Shown here: positions 5,324 to 6,753 of the stretch, piece after piece | How positions within the stretch are numbered: the first letter of the stretch is position 1 | How the letters are laid out: the number at the start of each line of letters is the position of its first letter | Assembly (NCBI GenBank): GCA_964194535.1 | Contig: CAXMMX010000121.1 | Coordinates: 1 to 6,753, forward strand | Reading direction: 5' to 3' | Length of the DNA: 6,753 nt | Source of the DNA: UBA2767 sp964194535 | Lineage (GTDB): Bacteria; Pseudomonadota; Alphaproteobacteria; Rhizobiales; Methyloligellaceae | Made by a program: the position numbers and the translations under genes | The notes under the pieces: generated by a model | Databases searched by the model: none | What the model was told of the DNA's origin: nothing | Seen by the model: only the letters and a program-made list of their open reading frames with translations

Positions 5324-5547
5324 AACAAGCCCCCGTACAGCTTAATGAGGGGTGGAGAGTCAGCGAAGACAGTATCCAGTGGAAATTACAACGCCGGTGC
5401 AGTAAGCCCGGCAAAAAAGCCAAATGGACTGGCCGCTCTTTCTGTCGGACGCGCGAGGAATTGCTCAGATGCGTGCGTGACTATTGCGGGATAATTGACG
5501 CGGAAGCTCTGAAGCGGCTTGAGGCGCTGTCGGAGTGGCACGACTAG
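5311..5547 (+). CDS. 78-residue Cys/Trp-rich small hypothetical protein
   Basis: Unrecognised small basic protein, MLSLKQAPVQLNEGWRVSED at the start and EALKRLEALSEWHD at the end. It has four cysteines (30, 45, 54, 59) and four tryptophans (15, 24, 39, 76), with the pattern GW-x8-QW-x5-C, KWTGRSFCRTREELLRC and DYCG. This recalls small proteins in rhizobial prophages and islands, though I can name no family. Spacing of the cysteines would allow a metal site, but this is inference. An in-frame extension upstream to 5173 adds low-complexity Pro/His-rich sequence and has no good start signal, while 5311 overlaps the leader ORF in the manner of coupled genes; 5311 is preferred. It is followed within a few bases by a degraded ParB-like fragment in another frame. 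Confidence 0.6.
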   Translation: MLSLKQAPVQLNEGWRVSEDSIQWKLQRRCSKPGKKAKWTGRSFCRTREELLRCVRDYCGIIDAEALKRLEALSEWHD

Positions 5548-5618
5548 GCCAAGGGCGGCTGTCGCGGTTGGTTATGCGAATATCAAACACGGAGAGGTTG
5601 GTCGCCATCACGAAAGTT

Positions 5619-5642
5619 CAGAGAGTTCCATGGAACTCTCTG
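5619..5642. repeat. perfect 24-base palindrome
   Basis: CAGAGAGTTCCA (5619-5630) is followed directly by its reverse complement (5631-5642), with no spacer and no mismatch. It lies inside the ParB-like remnant. No T-run follows. A gapless palindrome of this length is more suited to binding a protein dimer, or to cruciform extrusion, than to termination. Confidence 0.8.
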
Positions 5643-5712
5643 CTGCCGCGAAGAAGCTTAACGTCAGTGTTTCCAGCCTACAACGCGCCAAAACCATAAC
5701 TTCTGAACCATA

Positions 5713-5733
5713 TATACTGACCACCACAGTATA
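5713..5733. repeat. TATACTG / CAGTATA inverted repeat with 7-base centre
   Basis: TATACTG (5713-5719) and CAGTATA (5727-5733) are exact inverted copies separated by ACCACCA. It lies at the point where the ParB-like remnant stops and the TerB upstream region begins, so it could be an operator for terB, overlapping -10-like TATACT boxes on both strands, or a recombinase core. The centre differs from that of the dyad at 2957-2988, so the two are not a matching attachment pair. Confidence 0.45.
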
Positions 5734-5801
5734 AACTCGGACACAACTCGCGTCCTGCGGACCAGGCGTGTATTCTACCTCCACGAGACATTTTGCACGT
5801 T

Positions 5802-5806
5802 GGAGG
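5802..5806 (+). promoter_or_regulatory. ribosome binding site of the TerB-family gene
   Basis: GGAGG lies seven bases before the ATG at 5814 and selects it over the in-frame upstream ATG at 5793, which has no such site. A possible -10 box (TATTCT, 5771-5776) lies upstream without a clear -35 box. Confidence 0.7.
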
Positions 5807-5813
5807 CAGCACC

Positions 5814-6278
5814 ATGGCACTATGGACCACAGTGAAGAACTTCGTCGAGAAATTCAGCGATTCCGGTGATGAGACCGTTGATCTTGGCGAGGAAGAGGTC
5901 CGTCTTCTTGCGGCTGCGCTTCTGGTCCATGCAACGGTTGTCGATGGAGAGGTCGACAAGCGCGAGGAGAAAGCACTTCGCGATGTTCTGTTGCGTGGAT
6001 TCAACCTTGATCAAGTGCAGGTGGGCAAGCTCATCACTCAGGCCACAGAAAAAGAAAAAGAAGCTGTCGATCTGCACGGCTTCACCAACGTACTGACACG
6101 GAGGCTTGACCAAGAGGGCCGGATGGAGATCGTGGGAATGTTGTGTGAGGTCATTAACGCCGACGGCGTGAGGCACGAACTTGAGGGCAAGCTTGCGTGG
6201 CGCGTGGCCCATTCACTCGGTATCACACCGAAAGACTGGGTGAAGTTGCGAAAGAAGGTCGAAGACCGTCTTGCCTGA
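5814..6278 (+). CDS. TerB-family (COG4103-like) protein
   Basis: All-helical TerB-fold protein (PF05099-like), 154 residues, cytoplasmic, no signal peptide. It shows the two pseudo-repeated acidic motifs of the family: DGEVDKREEKALRDVL from residue 44 and ADGVRHELEGKLAWRVAHSL from residue 116, each a helix-acidic loop-helix unit that in TerB relatives binds divalent metal. Between them are the conserved EAVDLHGFTNVLTRRLDQEG and RMEIVGMLCEVI. The N-terminus MALWTTVKNFVEKFS is typical of the standalone alphaproteobacterial version. No terA/C/D/E/Z genes are nearby, so tellurite resistance should not be assumed; stand-alone members have no settled function. It appears single-gene, with its own ribosome binding site and about 80 bases of upstream sequence after the ParB-like remnant. 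This may be ordinary chromosome to the right of the element. Confidence 0.88.
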   Translation: MALWTTVKNFVEKFSDSGDETVDLGEEEVRLLAAALLVHATVVDGEVDKREEKALRDVLLRGFNLDQVQVGKLITQATEKEKEAVDLHGFTNVLTRRLDQEGRMEIVGMLCEVINADGVRHELEGKLAWRVAHSLGITPKDWVKLRKKVEDRLA

Positions 6279-6356
6279 TGCCGGATGGCGTTGGCGGCAG
6301 GTGAGTTCAGCAAGTCTTCTAACCTAGTCACAATCTTTGCCGACACGACCCAATGT

Positions 6357-6368
6357 ATCAAATTTGAT
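6357..6368. repeat. 12-base palindrome ATCAAATTTGAT
   Basis: Perfect gapless palindrome in the gap between the TerB-family gene and the gene at 6493. AT-rich and of operator size. With the palindrome at 6401 it brackets a possible -35 box (TTGACC, 6383-6388). Confidence 0.45.
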
Positions 6369-6382
6369 TATGCCGACTTAAC

Positions 6383-6411
6383 TTGACCCCAGCGCCGCCC
6401 TGAATCATGAT
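6383..6411 (+). promoter_or_regulatory. weak candidate promoter for the gene at 6493
   Basis: TTGACC (6383-6388) and CATGAT (6406-6411) are spaced by 17 bases and resemble -35 and -10 boxes. The -10 box falls within the palindrome TGAATCATGATTCA, which would make that palindrome a natural operator. The match is modest. Confidence 0.35.
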
Positions 6412-6414
6412 TCA
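6401..6414. repeat. 14-base palindrome TGAATCATGATTCA
   Basis: Perfect gapless palindrome overlapping the candidate -10 box of the gene at 6493. Size and position suit binding of a dimeric repressor. Confidence 0.5.
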
Positions 6415-6421
6415 AAGCGCA

Positions 6422-6453
6422 CCGGCCAGGGGGTGTGGTGAATCCCTGACCGG
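6422..6453 (+). promoter_or_regulatory. hairpin in the 5' leader of the gene at 6493
   Basis: CCGGCCAGGG (6422-6431) and CCCTGACCGG (6444-6453) pair with one mismatch around a 12-base loop, about 40 bases before the start codon and between the candidate promoter and the ribosome binding site. No T-run follows. It may stabilise the transcript or modulate its expression; I do not recognise a riboswitch class. Confidence 0.45.
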
Positions 6454-6492
6454 CACTTGCCACAACCGAAACCTGTTAGGAAGGAATCGACC

Positions 6493-6753
6493 ATGACCAA
6501 GAAATCCAATACCACAAATATAACTTCGATAAAGAACGCTCGGCCAAAAGGGCCGTCAACTTTTGATGTTGTTTTCGGAATGGAAGAAGACATTCGAGCC
6601 GTGATTGATTACACGAGCGTGCTGGCCAATGGTCTCTTAGATGAAGATGTGCCCTCTGATATCGGCTCCGGTCTATGCCGCGTTGCTTGTGAAGCCAGAC
6701 AGGCGGGCAATAGGCTAATGGAGCAATTCAATACGGCGCTCGAATTAGCTCGG
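6493..6753 (+). CDS. hypothetical protein, N-terminal part (runs off right edge)
   Basis: Open from the ATG at 6493 to the window end (87 codons, no stop). The start is well supported by AGGAAGGA (6478-6485) seven bases upstream. The protein begins MTKKSNTTNITSIKNARPKG, a polar Ser/Thr/Asn-rich lead, followed by STFDVVFGMEEDIRAVIDY and a helical acidic region (VLANGLLDEDVPSDIGSGLC, then RVACEARQAGNRLMEQFN). No signal peptide or membrane segment. I do not recognise the family. Richer in A and T than the transporter genes, in keeping with accessory DNA, but this is an impression and not a computed value. Confidence 0.75.
   Translation, partial: MTKKSNTTNITSIKNARPKGPSTFDVVFGMEEDIRAVIDYTSVLANGLLDEDVPSDIGSGLCRVACEARQAGNRLMEQFNTALELAR

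Larger units (their letters stand above)
5549..5734 (+). pseudogene. remnant of a ParB/KorB-like helix-turn-helix protein
   Basis: One open frame (stop at 5732-5734) with no credible start reads RPRAAVAVGYANIKHGEVG, then a Ser-rich link, then SAAAKKLNVSVSSLQRAKTI. The last part matches the pattern of the helix-turn-helix in ParB/KorB-like and related plasmid and phage proteins, usually written AAxxLNVSxxSVxRAKxV, preceded in those proteins by an R-A-x-x-A-A-x-x-A-N segment like the one seen here. After RAKTI the similarity stops in unrelated sequence, and the N-terminal domain is missing. It therefore looks like a short internal piece left by decay or recombination. The identification rests on motif memory and is moderate. 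Confidence 0.45.

Noticed and set aside
4948..5734. CRISPR array
   Set aside because: The direct repeats found are short, few and not regularly spaced with unique spacers of constant length.
5608..5820. 70-codon minus-strand frame over the palindrome
   Set aside because: Its end mirrors the plus-strand reading only because of the palindrome; no start signal or homology.

Overview
The window looks like DNA from an alphaproteobacterium, most likely of the Hyphomicrobiales (Rhizobiales). This is inferred from the style of the peptide-type ABC transporter, the TerB (COG4103-like) protein and the integrase. I cannot name the genus from the sequence alone. No rRNA, tRNA or CRISPR array is visible.

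Layout. (1) Positions 1-2787, minus strand: the front part of a dipeptide/oligopeptide-type ABC importer operon. It is transcribed leftward as substrate-binding protein (2787-1249), then DppB-type permease (1165-248), then DppC-type permease (from 246, running off the left edge). A strong stem-loop sits between the binding protein and the first permease. (2) Positions 2788-3143: a regulatory gap with no convincing gene. It holds a dyad with a 7-bp centre and several repeats spaced exactly 10 bp apart, ending at the integrase start. This is what an integrase-linked attachment or operator region looks like. (3) Positions 3144-4947, plus strand: a compact three-gene unit of P4-type tyrosine integrase, a coiled-coil ORFan that overlaps the integrase stop but is split by a frameshift at a run of six G, and a 40-residue ORF coupled by an ATGA overlap. 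(4) Positions 4948-5254: no gene, but hairpins, a G-rich stretch, a leftward-facing intrinsic terminator and an 11-bp direct repeat. (5) Positions 5255-5734: a 22-codon leader ORF overlapping the start of a 78-residue Cys/Trp-rich small protein, then a degraded fragment carrying a ParB-like helix-turn-helix and a perfect 24-bp palindrome. (6) Positions 5814-6278: a complete TerB-family gene. (7) Positions 6493-6753: the start of an unrecognised gene running off the right edge.

Interpretation. The part from about 2950 to about 5735 has the character of a small integrated element or the int-end of a genomic island inserted upstream of, and divergent from, the transporter operon: an integrase with all expected catalytic residues, coupled ORFans, tiny genes, a decayed ParB-like fragment and dense repeats. 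I could not find a matching direct repeat that would prove both element ends, so the right boundary is open. The most intriguing signal is the frameshift at 4585-4593 in the gene after the integrase: both halves look like one continuous protein, and the site is a GGGGGGCGA run. It may be an ordinary indel or a recoding site. I do not see a complete new defence or metabolic system in this window.
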